The position numbers and the translations under genes are program-made. Below are positions 35,081 through 45,556 of a DNA stretch of 64,000 nt, piece after piece; position 1 is the first letter of the stretch, and the number at the start of each line of letters is the position of its first letter. This DNA is from Vitellaria paradoxa. Its lineage: Eukaryota; Streptophyta; Magnoliopsida; Ericales; Sapotaceae. The stretch lies in the NCBI GenBank assembly GCA_019916065.1, contig CM034244.1, positions 23,180,471-23,244,470 on the forward strand. Reading direction: 5' to 3'. Below the pieces are notes generated by a model. It was not told the origin of the DNA. It saw only the letters and a program-made list of their open reading frames with translations, and did not search any database.

Positions 35081-38000
35081 ATGCACAGTTGGATTAGAGG
35101 GGAAGACGGTAGATTGTCACGCCCTGAATCATTAGCTGTTCCTTTAGAATTAGAGTCCTCTTTAGGAGAAACTCAAACTCCTAGAATTCCTACTCCACCA
35201 TTAGAAATGGCTGCTGAAGATCAAGCTGTCGCAGCAAGACAATCCTTGAGAGATATCTTGCAGCAGAATAGGCATACTCCTGAATCCTGCATAGTTTGGC
35301 CTGTAAACCAAACCTTTCACTTTAAACCAGGGATGATCCAATTGTTACCTACTTTCCATAGGATGGATTCTGAGAATCCATATGACCACTTAACTCGCTT
35401 TAGGAACATTTGTGTCACTATAAAGGATCAAGGATGCCAAATAGAGCTTGTATTTCTTAAGCTATTCCCATTTTCATTGCAAGATAAGGCTGCTAGATGG
35501 TTTGAATTCCTACCATCTAATTCCATTCGCACCTGGGATGAAATGCAAGCCAAATTCTTAAAGAAATTTTTCCCACCTAATAGAACTGATGCAATTCAGC
35601 ATCAGATTCTGAACTTCGCTTCACAACATGGTGAGACATTCTACCAAAGTTGGGAGAGGTTTAAAACTCTCTTACATTCCTGTCCTCACCATGGATTTGA
35701 AGTCTGGCGTCTTGCTAGCATCTTCTATGGAGCCCTGACACCACAATTGAAACAATTTGTGGAAACAATGTGCAATGGGCAGTTTTACGATAAAACCCCT
35801 GAAGAAGCTTATGAATATTTTGAATTCTTAGCTGAAAATGCACAAACTTGGGATACCACGGGACCTCAGAATACTCAGAATACTAGTGGTACTCCTATTC
35901 GAGGTTTGCATCACTTAAGTGAAACCGATGATCTTAAGGCAAAACTAGCAACTCTGACCCGAGAAATAGAGACCCTTAAGATTAAAAAGGACACACCTAT
36001 AGTTAAAGAATCCGTAGCAAATGTCTATTGCGTAGCTTGTGATAGCCAATCTCATAGAACGGATGATTGTCTTAGTATGCCCATGTGTAGAGAAGTCGTG
36101 CAAAATCAGCTATCTAGTGAACTTCCTATCCATACAATAAACCAATACCGACCTCCATATCGTGGACAGAATTTGGGAGGAAATCCCTATTCTGAAACAT
36201 ATAATCCAGGTGTGAGGAACCATCCAAATTTTAGTTGGAGAAATGATGGAGCAGCTCAAATGCCACAATCTTATCATCCTCCACCTCCTCCAAATCCTCA
36301 GGTTTCAGTCACTAATCCAGGATTGCTTCAGAATGTGGGACCTTCTCATACTCCATATATTCCCCCAAATAAGAGGTCCACAGAAGAAACACTTCAACAA
36401 TTCATGAACACACAATCCACACTTTGGGCTCAAAATAATAGAACTTTGGACGACATTAGGGGGCAGTTGACTCTTTTAACTCAAACGTTGACTACACAAC
36501 CTAAAGGTCAATTCCCTGCTCAACCACGTCCAAATCCAATTGCCCAAGTGAAAAATGTTGAAGGGTCTTCCAATATGCCTGGCAATATTGAGCAGGTACA
36601 AAACATCACGACACTTAGGAGTGGTAAAACTATAGATAAAACCATTCACCCTAAGATGGTTGAAGTTAGGGAAGAGTTAGAACCTAAGCGGATGTTGGAA
36701 GATAATAGGAGGGAAGGAAAACAACCCATAGGCATGGAAGAAGAAAAATCTAAGAGGGAAGAGGAATCTAAGAAAGAGAAGAGTGAGGAAGAAAAAGGGG
36801 AGAACCAAAAGGAAAAAGAATCTATCTTGGTGCCTAGGGAGTATATCCCTAAAGCACCATTTCCCCAAAGGTTCTTGAAAGCTAAGAGAGAAGCTCAAGC
36901 AGCTGAATTGCTAGAGGTTTTTAAACAAGTAAAAATCAATATATCTCTTTTAGATGCAATTAAACAAATCCCAGTGTATGCAAAATTCTTGAAAGAGCTA
37001 TGCACTGTGAAGAGGGGACTGAATGTTAAGGAAAAAGCTTTCCTAATAGAACAAGCAAGTGCTATTCTTCAATGTCGCACACCCCCGAAATATAAGGACC
37101 CTGGGTGTCCTACTATCTCTTGTTATATAGGGGAATTCTTTGTTAGTCGAGCACTTCTTGATTTAGGAGCTAGTGTGAACTTACTTCCCTATTCAGTGTA
37201 CGAGCAACTAGGATTAGGAGAGATTAAACCTACCCGTGTGACTCTGCAACTTGCAGATAGATCTATAAAAGTCCCACGAGGTATAGTTGAAGATGTACTG
37301 GTGCAAGTGGAAAATTTTTATTTTTCGGTGGATTTTATAATCCTTGATACACAACCACTAACCAGTTTATCAGCACCTGATCAGACACCTGTGATTCTTG
37401 GACATCCATTTTTAGCAACGTCAAATGCTTTGATTAATTGTAGGAATGGATCCATGAAGATGTCCTTTGGTAACATAGAGTTTGAAACAAATATCTTTCA
37501 TGTTACCAAACAACCAAAAGAAGTGGCTGAAATACAAGAGGTAGACGTAGTCGAAACCATCGTTCAGAATTACGTTGATAGGGAATTCATAGAAGACCCT
37601 TTAGAAAGAATACTATGCAGTGATATAGAAAAATGGGATTTTATGATACCTAGTGAACTCAGCCAAATGCTATATGAATGGTTAGACGTTTGCCCATTAA
37701 TGTCAATAGGTAATTGGAAACTGATGTTTGAAAATCTAGGGCCACTATTGAACAAAGCTCAACCTTCGAATGTGAAAGCCCCAAGTCCCGATAGGAAACC
37801 ATTACCTTCTAATTTTAAGTATGCTTTTCTAGGTGAAGGAGAAACATACCCTGTAGTAATATCTTCTGAATTGACTACTGACCAAGAACATACCTTGATA
37901 GAGCTGTTAAAGACCCATAAGAAAGCATTAGGGTGGTCAGTGGCAGATTTAACAGGTATAAGTCCACTCCTTTGCACACATTACATTTATTTAGAAGAGG

Positions 38001-39499
38001 GCGCCAAGCCGGTACGACAAATGCAAAGAAGGCTCAATCCAAATATGAAAGAGGTAGTACGGGCTGAGGTACTAAAGTTGCTTGATGTAGGGATAATTTA
38101 CCCAATTTCTGATTCCCAATGGGTAAGTCCTACGCAAGTGGTACCTAAGAAGTCAGGTATTACCGTAGTTCGGAATGAAAATAATGAGCTAGTCCCAACG
38201 AGAGTGCAAACTGGCTGGCGAGTATGCATTAATTATAGGAAACTCAATGCAAGTACTAGAAAAGACCACTTTCCTCTTCCATTCTTAGATCAAGTTTTAG
38301 AAAGAGTGGCTGGGCGTGCTTATTACTGCTTTTTAGATGGCTATTCGGGCTATAACCAAATAGAGGTGGCTTTAGAGGATCAATCCAAAACTACATTCAC
38401 CTGTCCCTTTGGCACCTTTGCATACAAACGAATGCCGTTTGGCCTATGTAACGCCCCTGCCACTTTTCAGCGTTGCATGATTAGCATATTTAGTGAGATG
38501 GTAGAAGAGATCGTCGAAGTATTTATGGACGATTTCTCTGTCTATGGTGACTCATTCAAGCAATGCTTGCAACACCTTGATCTAGTATTAACTCGATGTG
38601 AGGAAAAGAACCTAGTCCTTAACTGGGAAAAGTGTCATTTTATGGTGACACAAGGCATCGTTCTAGGGCACATAGTTTCAAAGGAAGGTATTCTGGTAGA
38701 TCAGGCGAAAGTAGAGCTGATTCAAAAGCTTCCCAAACCCCAATCAGTAAAGGATATTAGATCTTTCTTGGGACATGCTGGATTCTATCGAAGGTTCATT
38801 CAATCATTTAGTGAAATTTCCAGACCTTTGTGTAAATTACTAACACAAGATACACCCTTTGAATGGACTGATCAATGCCAGCAAGCTTTTGAAAAACTCA
38901 AGGGATGTCTAACTACAGCTCCTATTTTACAAACTCCTGATTGGTCACTGCCATTCGAATTGATGTGCGATGCTAGTGACCATGCTATTAGAGCTGTACT
39001 AGGACAGAGAAGAGATAAAAAAGCACATGTTATTTATTATGCTAGTAAGACCCTTAATGACACTCAAAAGAACTACACAACAACTGAAAAAGAATTACTA
39101 GCAGTTGTCTTTGCCCTTGAGAAATTCCGATCTTATCTCATTGGTTCAACAGTTATCATCTTCACTGACCATTCTGCACTTAAGTACCTGTTGACCAAGA
39201 AAGAGGCCAAACCACGATTACTCCGATGGATATTGCTACTGCAAGAGTTTAACCTCGAAATAAGAGATAAGAAGGGTGTAGAGAACGTGGTGGCGGATCA
39301 TTTGTCACGTTTACCGGTTGAAGTCTATCCTAAAGATGATACTCAAATCAATGATAGCTTCCCTGATGAACAGCTATTTCATGTGCAAGCAATAACAGCC
39401 TCTACCCCTCCTTGGTATGCTGATATTGCTAACTACTTAGTGACAAGACAAATCCCGGATGAATGGACTTCTAAAGATAGGAAGAAATTCCTTAATTAG
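35081..39499 (+). CDS. gag-pol polyprotein of E (gag, protease, RT, RNase H), frame-shifted before integrase
   Basis: 1472 codons from the first ATG after the primer site. Gag core at about residues 85-265 ('LLPTFHRMDSENPYDHL', 'WERFKTLLHSCPHHGF'); zinc knuckle C317-C320-H325-C330; proline-rich and then lysine/glutamate-rich linker (about 400-600); protease active site 'DLGAS' at 694-698; RT at about 960-1200 with 'FLDGYSGYNQIEVALED' and catalytic 'FMDDFS' at 1148-1153; RNase H from D1297 ('DASDHAIRAVLGQ') through 'TDHSALKYL' (about 1364) to 'ADHLSRL' (about 1406). It ends at a stop caused by a 1-nt frameshift near 39480-39497, since integrase continues in the +1 frame. The long open frame indicates recent activity. 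Athila elements normally make one polyprotein. Confidence 0.95.
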   Translation: MHSWIRGEDGRLSRPESLAVPLELESSLGETQTPRIPTPPLEMAAEDQAVAARQSLRDILQQNRHTPESCIVWPVNQTFHFKPGMIQLLPTFHRMDSENPYDHLTRFRNICVTIKDQGCQIELVFLKLFPFSLQDKAARWFEFLPSNSIRTWDEMQAKFLKKFFPPNRTDAIQHQILNFASQHGETFYQSWERFKTLLHSCPHHGFEVWRLASIFYGALTPQLKQFVETMCNGQFYDKTPEEAYEYFEFLAENAQTWDTTGPQNTQNTSGTPIRGLHHLSETDDLKAKLATLTREIETLKIKKDTPIVKESVANVYCVACDSQSHRTDDCLSMPMCREVVQNQLSSELPIHTINQYRPPYRGQNLGGNPYSETYNPGVRNHPNFSWRNDGAAQMPQSYHPPPPPNPQVSVTNPGLLQNVGPSHTPYIPPNKRSTEETLQQFMNTQSTLWAQNNRTLDDIRGQLTLLTQTLTTQPKGQFPAQPRPNPIAQVKNVEGSSNMPGNIEQVQNITTLRSGKTIDKTIHPKMVEVREELEPKRMLEDNRREGKQPIGMEEEKSKREEESKKEKSEEEKGENQKEKESILVPREYIPKAPFPQRFLKAKREAQAAELLEVFKQVKINISLLDAIKQIPVYAKFLKELCTVKRGLNVKEKAFLIEQASAILQCRTPPKYKDPGCPTISCYIGEFFVSRALLDLGASVNLLPYSVYEQLGLGEIKPTRVTLQLADRSIKVPRGIVEDVLVQVENFYFSVDFIILDTQPLTSLSAPDQTPVILGHPFLATSNALINCRNGSMKMSFGNIEFETNIFHVTKQPKEVAEIQEVDVVETIVQNYVDREFIEDPLERILCSDIEKWDFMIPSELSQMLYEWLDVCPLMSIGNWKLMFENLGPLLNKAQPSNVKAPSPDRKPLPSNFKYAFLGEGETYPVVISSELTTDQEHTLIELLKTHKKALGWSVADLTGISPLLCTHYIYLEEGAKPVRQMQRRLNPNMKEVVRAEVLKLLDVGIIYPISDSQWVSPTQVVPKKSGITVVRNENNELVPTRVQTGWRVCINYRKLNASTRKDHFPLPFLDQVLERVAGRAYYCFLDGYSGYNQIEVALEDQSKTTFTCPFGTFAYKRMPFGLCNAPATFQRCMISIFSEMVEEIVEVFMDDFSVYGDSFKQCLQHLDLVLTRCEEKNLVLNWEKCHFMVTQGIVLGHIVSKEGILVDQAKVELIQKLPKPQSVKDIRSFLGHAGFYRRFIQSFSEISRPLCKLLTQDTPFEWTDQCQQAFEKLKGCLTTAPILQTPDWSLPFELMCDASDHAIRAVLGQRRDKKAHVIYYASKTLNDTQKNYTTTEKELLAVVFALEKFRSYLIGSTVIIFTDHSALKYLLTKKEAKPRLLRWILLLQEFNLEIRDKKGVENVVADHLSRLPVEVYPKDDTQINDSFPDEQLFHVQAITASTPPWYADIANYLVTRQIPDEWTSKDRKKFLN

Positions 39500-39703
39500 G
39501 AATGTGAGAGTTTTCTTTTGGGATGATCCGTATTTATTTAAATACTGCCCTGACCAAGTTATCCGTAGGTGTATTCCTGACTGGGAAGTCCAAGGAATAA
39601 TTGAGTTCTGCCATTCTCAAGCGTGTGGTGGCCATTTTTCCACGAACAAAACAGCTGCAAAGATATTACAATGTGGATTCTATTGGCCTACGTTATTTAA
39701 GGA

Positions 39704-41872
39704 CTAGCAATTACTCGTGCCTGAAGGCACAGAAATATAATTTAGCATGTAATTAATTTAAATTTATATTTATAAATTTATAAAAAAAAGTGTAAAAATA
39801 ATTTATAAAAATAAAAATCATTAATCAAAAGAGATTAAACTATAAAATTTTATTATTTATTACAAATATTATCACATTTTTTTAAATATTAATTTAAAAT
39901 ATTTTATATAAAAATATTAAAAAAATATGAGAAGAGGGAGAGAAAAAAATAATTCTGACCATTTAACAAATTTAACAATTGAAAATACCTCAAATTCAAA
40001 ATTTTAAACTTTTTTATTATATAAATAACATTTTTTATATAAAAAGTATTAAAAAAATATGGAAAGAGTGAGAGAAAAAAAATAATTCTAACAATTTAAC
40101 AAATTTAATAGTAAAAAATTTTAAATTTCCTTATTATATGAATGACATATAGTGTAAAAGTGTATGTATTTAAAATTTAAGTTTTAAGAACATTTGAATG
40201 TGACGTTCATGTGCATGTTGAGCAGGCATGCTGCAGTTTTGAAATGTATTAATCACAAATATTATTTATTACAAATATTATTTCATATTGGTTTATTTTA
40301 TAAATTCAAAAAAATTTTAAATTTTTAAAAATTTAATAAAAAATATACAAAATTAAAAATTAAAAAAATAAAAATAAGTTTGTAATCACATTTTAAAAAA
40401 TTTTCATATAAAATGATCAAAAAAACAATTAAAGTGGGAAGAAAAAGAAAAATCTTGTCAATTTTGACGTGGCAAAATTTTAGCGATGATTGGAACAAAT
40501 ATAAAATCATGAGTTATTTAGCGTGTAAATAACTCAATTTTGAATTCATAAAATAAACCAATATGAAATAATATTTTTAATAAATAATACAATTTTGCTG
40601 TCTGTTTTATTTATTTTCATATTAAATTAATTAATTAACTATTTATTTAATTTAAAGACTATTTAGTAAAAATAAATTAATTAATGAATATGATACATAT
40701 TAACTGTAATATGATATAATAAAAATAGACAAAGTGTTAAAATTGACAAAATATTTGCAATAGAAAATATAGAGTAAAAGGATTTTTTTATTACGTTTTC
40801 TATTTAAGTTTACATTTTTTTTAAAACAAAAAAATATAAATAGATTTAACAAATATTTTTTTGTTGTCAGTTTATAAAAATTTATAAACATAAATAGAAA
40901 TTTTAATTTAAATGTTTAATTTTAATAAAATTTTAAAGAGTATTAAAATCTAAATATATAATTAAAAAAATTAATTGACTTTGCCTATTAGGTATCTATC
41001 TATTATTTGGTATTATCATATTTTTGTGCCTTTATTTTAAAAATTAAAATTAAACTATTATTTTAAATAAAAATAATAAAAAATATTATTTTGTATGCCT
41101 TGAAACCCCCACCCCCCCATTTTTTTCCCTTTCCTGCACAGAAATATAAATTTATAAAGTAAACGTACATAAAAAAAACTGTATAAATAACATGTAAAAA
41201 TAAAAATTATTAATTAAAAGATATCACATTTTGGAAATATTAATTAAAAGATATCACATTTTTAATAAATAATATTTGTAATAAATAATAAAATTTTACA
41301 CCTTTTATTATTAGTGATTTTTATTTTTATAAGTTATTTTTATAAAAAATAAATTTTGTATTTTTATAAGTCAAATATATAAAAAACAAATTTAAAAATG
41401 AGAGAGAGAAATTTAAAAAAATAAATTTACATTTGAGTTATTTATAAGTCAAATATATAATTTTATATCTTTATTTAAAGTCAAAATATTATTTTTGACT
41501 CTTAAAACCCTCTTATTTTTATGCCTAAAAACCCCACCCGCCCCAACCCAACCCAACCCAACCCCCATTTCTCTCTCCCTCTCTCTCTCCCCTGCCCCGC
41601 GGGCCCCACCCCCTCTCCCTCCCCCATCTCCCTCTCTCTCACACTCACTCTCTCTCCCCTGCACCCGCCCCACTCCCTCTCTCTCCCCCCATCCCCCTTT
41701 TTCTCTCACTCAATCCTAACCCCCCTTTCCTAACCCCCTTTTTCTCTCTCTCTTTCCCAGCAAACCACCCTCTCGCCCCCTCTTTCTCTCTCTCTCTCCC
41801 CCAGCAAATCCATCAAATGCTGACACGCATATAAATGTCACTTCAAAACACTGATCTCCCTTGTATAATAGA
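39704..41872 (-). mobile_element. Non-autonomous Helitron in the integrase of E
   Basis: On the minus strand it starts TCTATTATACAAGG (41872) and ends ...GTGCCTTCAGGCAC, 9 nt, CTAG (39704), the classic TC start, 3' hairpin (39717-39730, 6-bp stem) and CTRR end. It lies exactly between host A (39703) and T (41873), with no target duplication, and removing it restores the integrase frame. The 2169 bp are very AT-rich except for a CT/GA-rich low-complexity block (41520-41820). No Rep/helicase is present, so it needs an autonomous partner. Confidence 0.88.
41520..41820. repeat. Polypyrimidine low-complexity block in the Helitron
   Basis: C/T-rich on the plus strand (runs of CTCTCTC, CCCCC). Open frames over it are composition artefacts. 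It lies close to the 5' end of the Helitron. Confidence 0.85.
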
Positions 41873-42878
41873 TGTTCATCAATTCTGTACTACCTGTGAC
41901 AGATGTCAACGGTTAGGTAGCTTGACTCGTAGGAACATGATGCCTCTATCCCCTATTATTGTTTTGGAAATATTTGATTGTTGGGGAATAGACTTCATGG
42001 GTCCTTTTCCAAGCTCCTTTGGGTATGAATTCATATTAGTAGGAGTTGATTACGTTTCTAAATGGGTAGAAGCAGTAGCTGCTAAGACAAACGACCATAA
42101 AGTAGTTCTTAAATTCCTCCATGAAAACATATTTTCACGCTTCGGGGTACCTCGAGCGATAATTAGTGATGGGGGGAAACATTTCTGTAACCGACCTGTA
42201 GGCACTCTATTTCTTAAATATGGGGTGGCACATAAAGTAGGAACTCCATATCACCCCCAGACAAGTGGCCAGGTAGAGCTTGCAAACAGGAAAATTAAGA
42301 CGATCCTAGAAAAGACGGTTAATCCTAACCGCAAGGATTGGTCACTACGATTGACAGATTCCCTATGGGCATATCGCACTGCATATAAAACTACCTTAGG
42401 AATGTCTCCCTACAGGTTAGTTTACGGTAAACCATGCCATTTGCCCGTTGAATTAGAACATAAAGCTTATTGGGCAATTAAGAACTTCAACTTTAATCTT
42501 GATGAGGCGGGGTTACACCGTAAACGACAAATTGCATAAATGGAAGAATTACGGAATGACGCTTATGAGAATGCCTTACTATCTAAAGAGAGGATAAAGA
42601 AAATACATGATCGGCATATTGCTCGACGATCATTTCATGAAGGCCAAAAAGTATTACTTTATTGCTCACAACTTCATCTATTCCCAGGGAAACTACAATC
42701 TAGGTGGTCAGGACCTTTCATAGTAACGCATGTGTCAGATCATGGAGCCATTGAGATTGAAAATCCAAAGAATAAACATCGATTTTAGGTGAATGGGCAT
42801 AGGTTGAAACCATACTTACAAAACTTTGCGGCTTGCATTGAAACATGGGATCTTTTAGATCCCCCTCCTTATGAATAG

Positions 42879-43599
42879 TCCGCATTTAAGTATTTGTAGT
42901 GTATATTAGTAGATCTAGGTTAGCTTGCCGTTTATTTATTTTAGTTTTTTTTTCTTTTTAGTTAGTATTATTAGGAAAATTGAGAGAATTAGAGCAACAA
43001 GCAAGAATTAGAGCCGTTTCTGTGGTCCGAACCCCCTAGGGACGGTCCGGACCCTGCGGGTGTCTTTAATGCAAATCGGTTCCCTTTTCAGCTCAATTCG
43101 GCAGCCCTCTCTTCAATTCTCTTCTCAAATTATCTCTCTCCCTAGCACAAAACACTTTAACTACATCCTATTCATGCGAGATTATTCAAGAACAAGTGAA
43201 TCCGAGTCCTATTTCAGCTGAAATCAACTATTTTCTGCACTTTCACATCATCTATAAGGTATGTCTTCTCCATTCTTCAAGCCCTAGTTCGGTTCTTCCA
43301 TAGTTGTTCCACCCAAGCTTCAAAGTTTCATGGGTTATGTTCTCTATCACCAAAACACTCACTTTAGACATTAATCTTCAAGGGTAGTGTTAATTTGATT
43401 GAATTTACAAGTTTGCATCTCTTACAAACTTTCTTTACCGTGGGTATACCTTGAATTTATAGAAGAAATTTTTGGTGAATTAGCTCTGTATATTGAGTTT
43501 ACTCTATTGAATTGTCATTAGATTGGGGCCACCACATTTGGGTGGACATAGGATTGATTAGAATGATTCATTATTTCTCCTTGTTGGGTTGTAGTTCCC
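42879..43599 (+). promoter_or_regulatory. pol-ORF3 spacer of E: palindromes and a 5' leader intron
   Basis: Noncoding. At 43021-43053 it carries TGTGGTCCGAACC and GGTCCGGACC, the palindromes of the E LTR U3, outside the LTR. A pyrimidine-rich patch (about 43110-43145) is followed by the donor AAG|GTATGT (GT at 43259-43260), and an acceptor GTTGTAG (AG at 43593-43594) sits five bases before the ATG at 43600, defining a predicted 336-bp intron. Element A has the same layout at 15582-16350. I infer a separate promoter plus leader intron for the third frame; an alternative is splicing of full-length RNA into this acceptor. Confidence 0.55.
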
Positions 43600-44683
43600 A
43601 TGCCCCCACGGACTAAGCATGCTGCCAATCGACGACTTGAGCCTGTCTTTGATAGAAATCGATTTTGGAGGGCAGAAGCTGAACTTAGTTACGATGACAA
43701 TTGGGTAAACAAACCAGTAGTGGTTGAACGGTATTGGAGTATTGAACATTTTAGAAGTGAAGACTTTCTATTAGAACAAAACTTTGAGGGGCGACAATGG
43801 CTCGGTATAGCTAAGTTCAATGCCTACTGTGTGGTTGACTTGGTTCGAGAATTCATTGCTAATTTCAAAGAAGGATCCATTAGTAAGAGACGAGGAAGAG
43901 AACGTCTGGTCAGTTGGGTTAGGGGAGTTGAAATCATTCTTACACCGGATGATTTAGCCCAAGTTTTTCAATTACCCCGGGTTCAAAGGCCCGAATTTTC
44001 TTATCCAAATGAAGGGACACCACCTTTCCTGAATTTAGTGTCAGAAATCGTCTCAGAAGGACAAGAATGGGAGGCAGAATATAGAAAGCCAGCCTCAATA
44101 CTTACTGATATATACTGGGCTCTGCACATGTTTTCTTGCACCAATTTACTTCCTCAAAATCGAAATTCAGACTGCACACCTCTTAGGGCCAGATTGATCT
44201 ATGCAATTGGTACCGGAATGACTATTGATTTACCTTCCTACCTATGGAACCATATTGCTTATGTTTGCGAGCAACCTAACTCGTTGACAGCTTTGCCCTT
44301 TGGAGGTGCCCTCACAGAGATCTTTAGGAGGAAGGGGCCCAGGTTACGGATGATATGCCTATGGCCTTGGGATTGCAACCATTTACCATAACTTCTTATC
44401 CAAATCCCGTGGCAACATGGCTACTAAAAAGAGGAAAGCCACAACGGTTCATGAACATACGTCAGCACCTATATTGGAGGAAACCGAGGAGGGCCAGGAA
44501 GTCACCAATACTGAGTTGGCTGATCGGCTTGATGTTTTAGAAGGACGTATGGATCGTATAGAAAAGAATCAGGAGGAGGACCATCAGCTGCTCCTACGCA
44601 TCCAGCAGTCACAGCATACCCAAGAACATTTGCTGCAGAGTGTCCTGGATCACCTTCGTGACTCTTTTCCACCTCCACATTGA
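43600..44683 (+). pseudogene. Third reading frame of E (putative plant transposon protein) with C-terminal coiled coil
   Basis: ATG at 43600 just after the predicted acceptor. The frame 43600-44391 (263 codons) has 'YWSIEHFRSEDFLLEQNFEG', 'LVSWVRGVEIILTPDDLAQV', 'QRPEFSYPNEGTPPF', and 'GTGMTIDLPSYLWNHIAYVC', resembling the Transposase_32 'putative plant transposon protein' family found downstream of pol in Athila-like elements. Two frameshifts (near 44350 and 44420) separate it from the C-terminal part ending at 44683, which is a likely coiled coil ('LADRLDVLEGRMDRIEKNQE', heptad spacing). There is no membrane segment or signal peptide, so it does not look like an envelope protein. The function is unknown. 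Confidence 0.75.
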
Positions 44684-44926
44684 GGAGATCTTGTTATCCT
44701 TTGGATTCTGAGAGTTTAGGATTTTGTTCACTCATTGTATAAATTGATATTCCTAAAACTCTTATTGTGTTTCTGGGATGTCAACAATGGATAATTATGT
44801 TACTTTTAATGCTCTAGTGATGTATTGTGACTTATTTGAATTATGTTGATTTCCTTGTGTTTGGATGGACTATTATTCTGTTTTTAAATTTCTTTTTATG
44901 TCCTTTTCTTTAAGCACAGGTTCATC
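44684..44926 (+). other. Short noncoding gap, probably an intron end, before the fourth frame
   Basis: AT-rich and without a frame. It ends with a pyrimidine tract and acceptor 'TTTCTTTAAGCACAG' (AG at 44918-44919), eight bases before the ATG at 44927. The matching donor was not identified. Confidence 0.45.
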
Positions 44927-45556
44927 ATGAAAGATCATAATAAAGATGTTAAGAACAAAGTATCTACTACTAACTTATCAGGAAAGAAACGTAAGTGGGA
45001 GGAGTTACAATTTATATACAGTGAGGAGAGTGAGTCAGATTATTCTGAAGATAATTGGGAGCCCTGGGCAGATGAATGTTTTATTGAGGGTAATCCTTTA
45101 CCACTACCACTGATATTCCCTCCTATTGTTCACTTTAACCCTGAACAACCTCTTGAGGGAGAATGGTGGGATGAGATAGATCTTCAGTTTCTTTTAGATA
45201 TGGAGTGGACAGAAATCACTATCTCTATTGATTGGCTTGATGCACCCACTTATGACACGGACACTGATAGTTATTCTGAGTCTGATATGGGTTTCACTAA
45301 TACATCACTATTGGGGTTTGTTGAGAGTGAGAGTACTAACGAGGAGAGTGGTACTACGAGAGCTGATAATTTTAATGACTTGGAAGACGATGATTTTGGT
45401 ATTTCTTTACAGTCATTATTTGAATTCCGTCACGCTTTAGCTACATTCAACGAGAACTTAAGGTACGCGTCTTTTTCTCTCTTTTATTACTTTTTCCTTC
45501 TGTTATTGTTTTTCTCTTATTTTTCGCTGCTAGTTAATTTCTTTATCTCTTGTTAA
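44927..45556 (+). CDS. Acidic fourth reading frame of E, unknown function
   Basis: 209 codons. It starts basic ('DHNKDVKNK', 'GKKRKWEEL'), then is strongly acidic and aromatic ('EESESDYSEDNWEPWADE', 'GEWWDEIDLQFLLDMEW'), ending 'ALATFNENLR'. A donor-like AAG|GTACGC (GT at 45463-45464) follows that point. The last 30 codons are T-rich and hydrophobic ('FYYFFLLLLFF'), so they may be translated intron rather than a membrane anchor. I do not recognise the protein. It is uninterrupted in a young element, but element A has no clear counterpart. It could be a real accessory protein or a chance frame. Confidence 0.5.
   Translation: MKDHNKDVKNKVSTTNLSGKKRKWEELQFIYSEESESDYSEDNWEPWADECFIEGNPLPLPLIFPPIVHFNPEQPLEGEWWDEIDLQFLLDMEWTEITISIDWLDAPTYDTDTDSYSESDMGFTNTSLLGFVESESTNEESGTTRADNFNDLEDDDFGISLQSLFEFRHALATFNENLRYASFSLFYYFFLLLLFFSYFSLLVNFFISC

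Larger units (their letters stand above)
39459..42878 (+). pseudogene. Integrase part of E pol, split by a Helitron and carrying two stops
   Basis: Resumes in the shifted frame ('VRVFFWDDPYLFKYCPDQVI'), with the HHCC zinc finger split between 'EFCHSQACGGHF' (39605) and '[12 protein letters not shown]' (41883). The frame continues exactly across the Helitron (A39703 to T41873). The catalytic core has '[11 protein letters not shown]', '[11 protein letters not shown]' and 'GQVELANRK', a complete DDE set. The C-terminal domain is interrupted by TAA at 42537 and TAG at 42786 and ends 'PPPYE' with TAG at 42876. Integrase joins cDNA to host DNA; this copy cannot make an intact one. Confidence 0.92.

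Noticed and set aside
41495..41733. Proline/serine-rich open frames on both strands
   Set aside because: They overlie a CT-rich low-complexity block in the Helitron; open only because of composition.
45464..45553. C-terminal membrane anchor of the fourth frame, suggesting an envelope protein
   Set aside because: The segment is T-rich, follows a donor-like site and resembles translated intron. No signal peptide or other envelope feature is visible.
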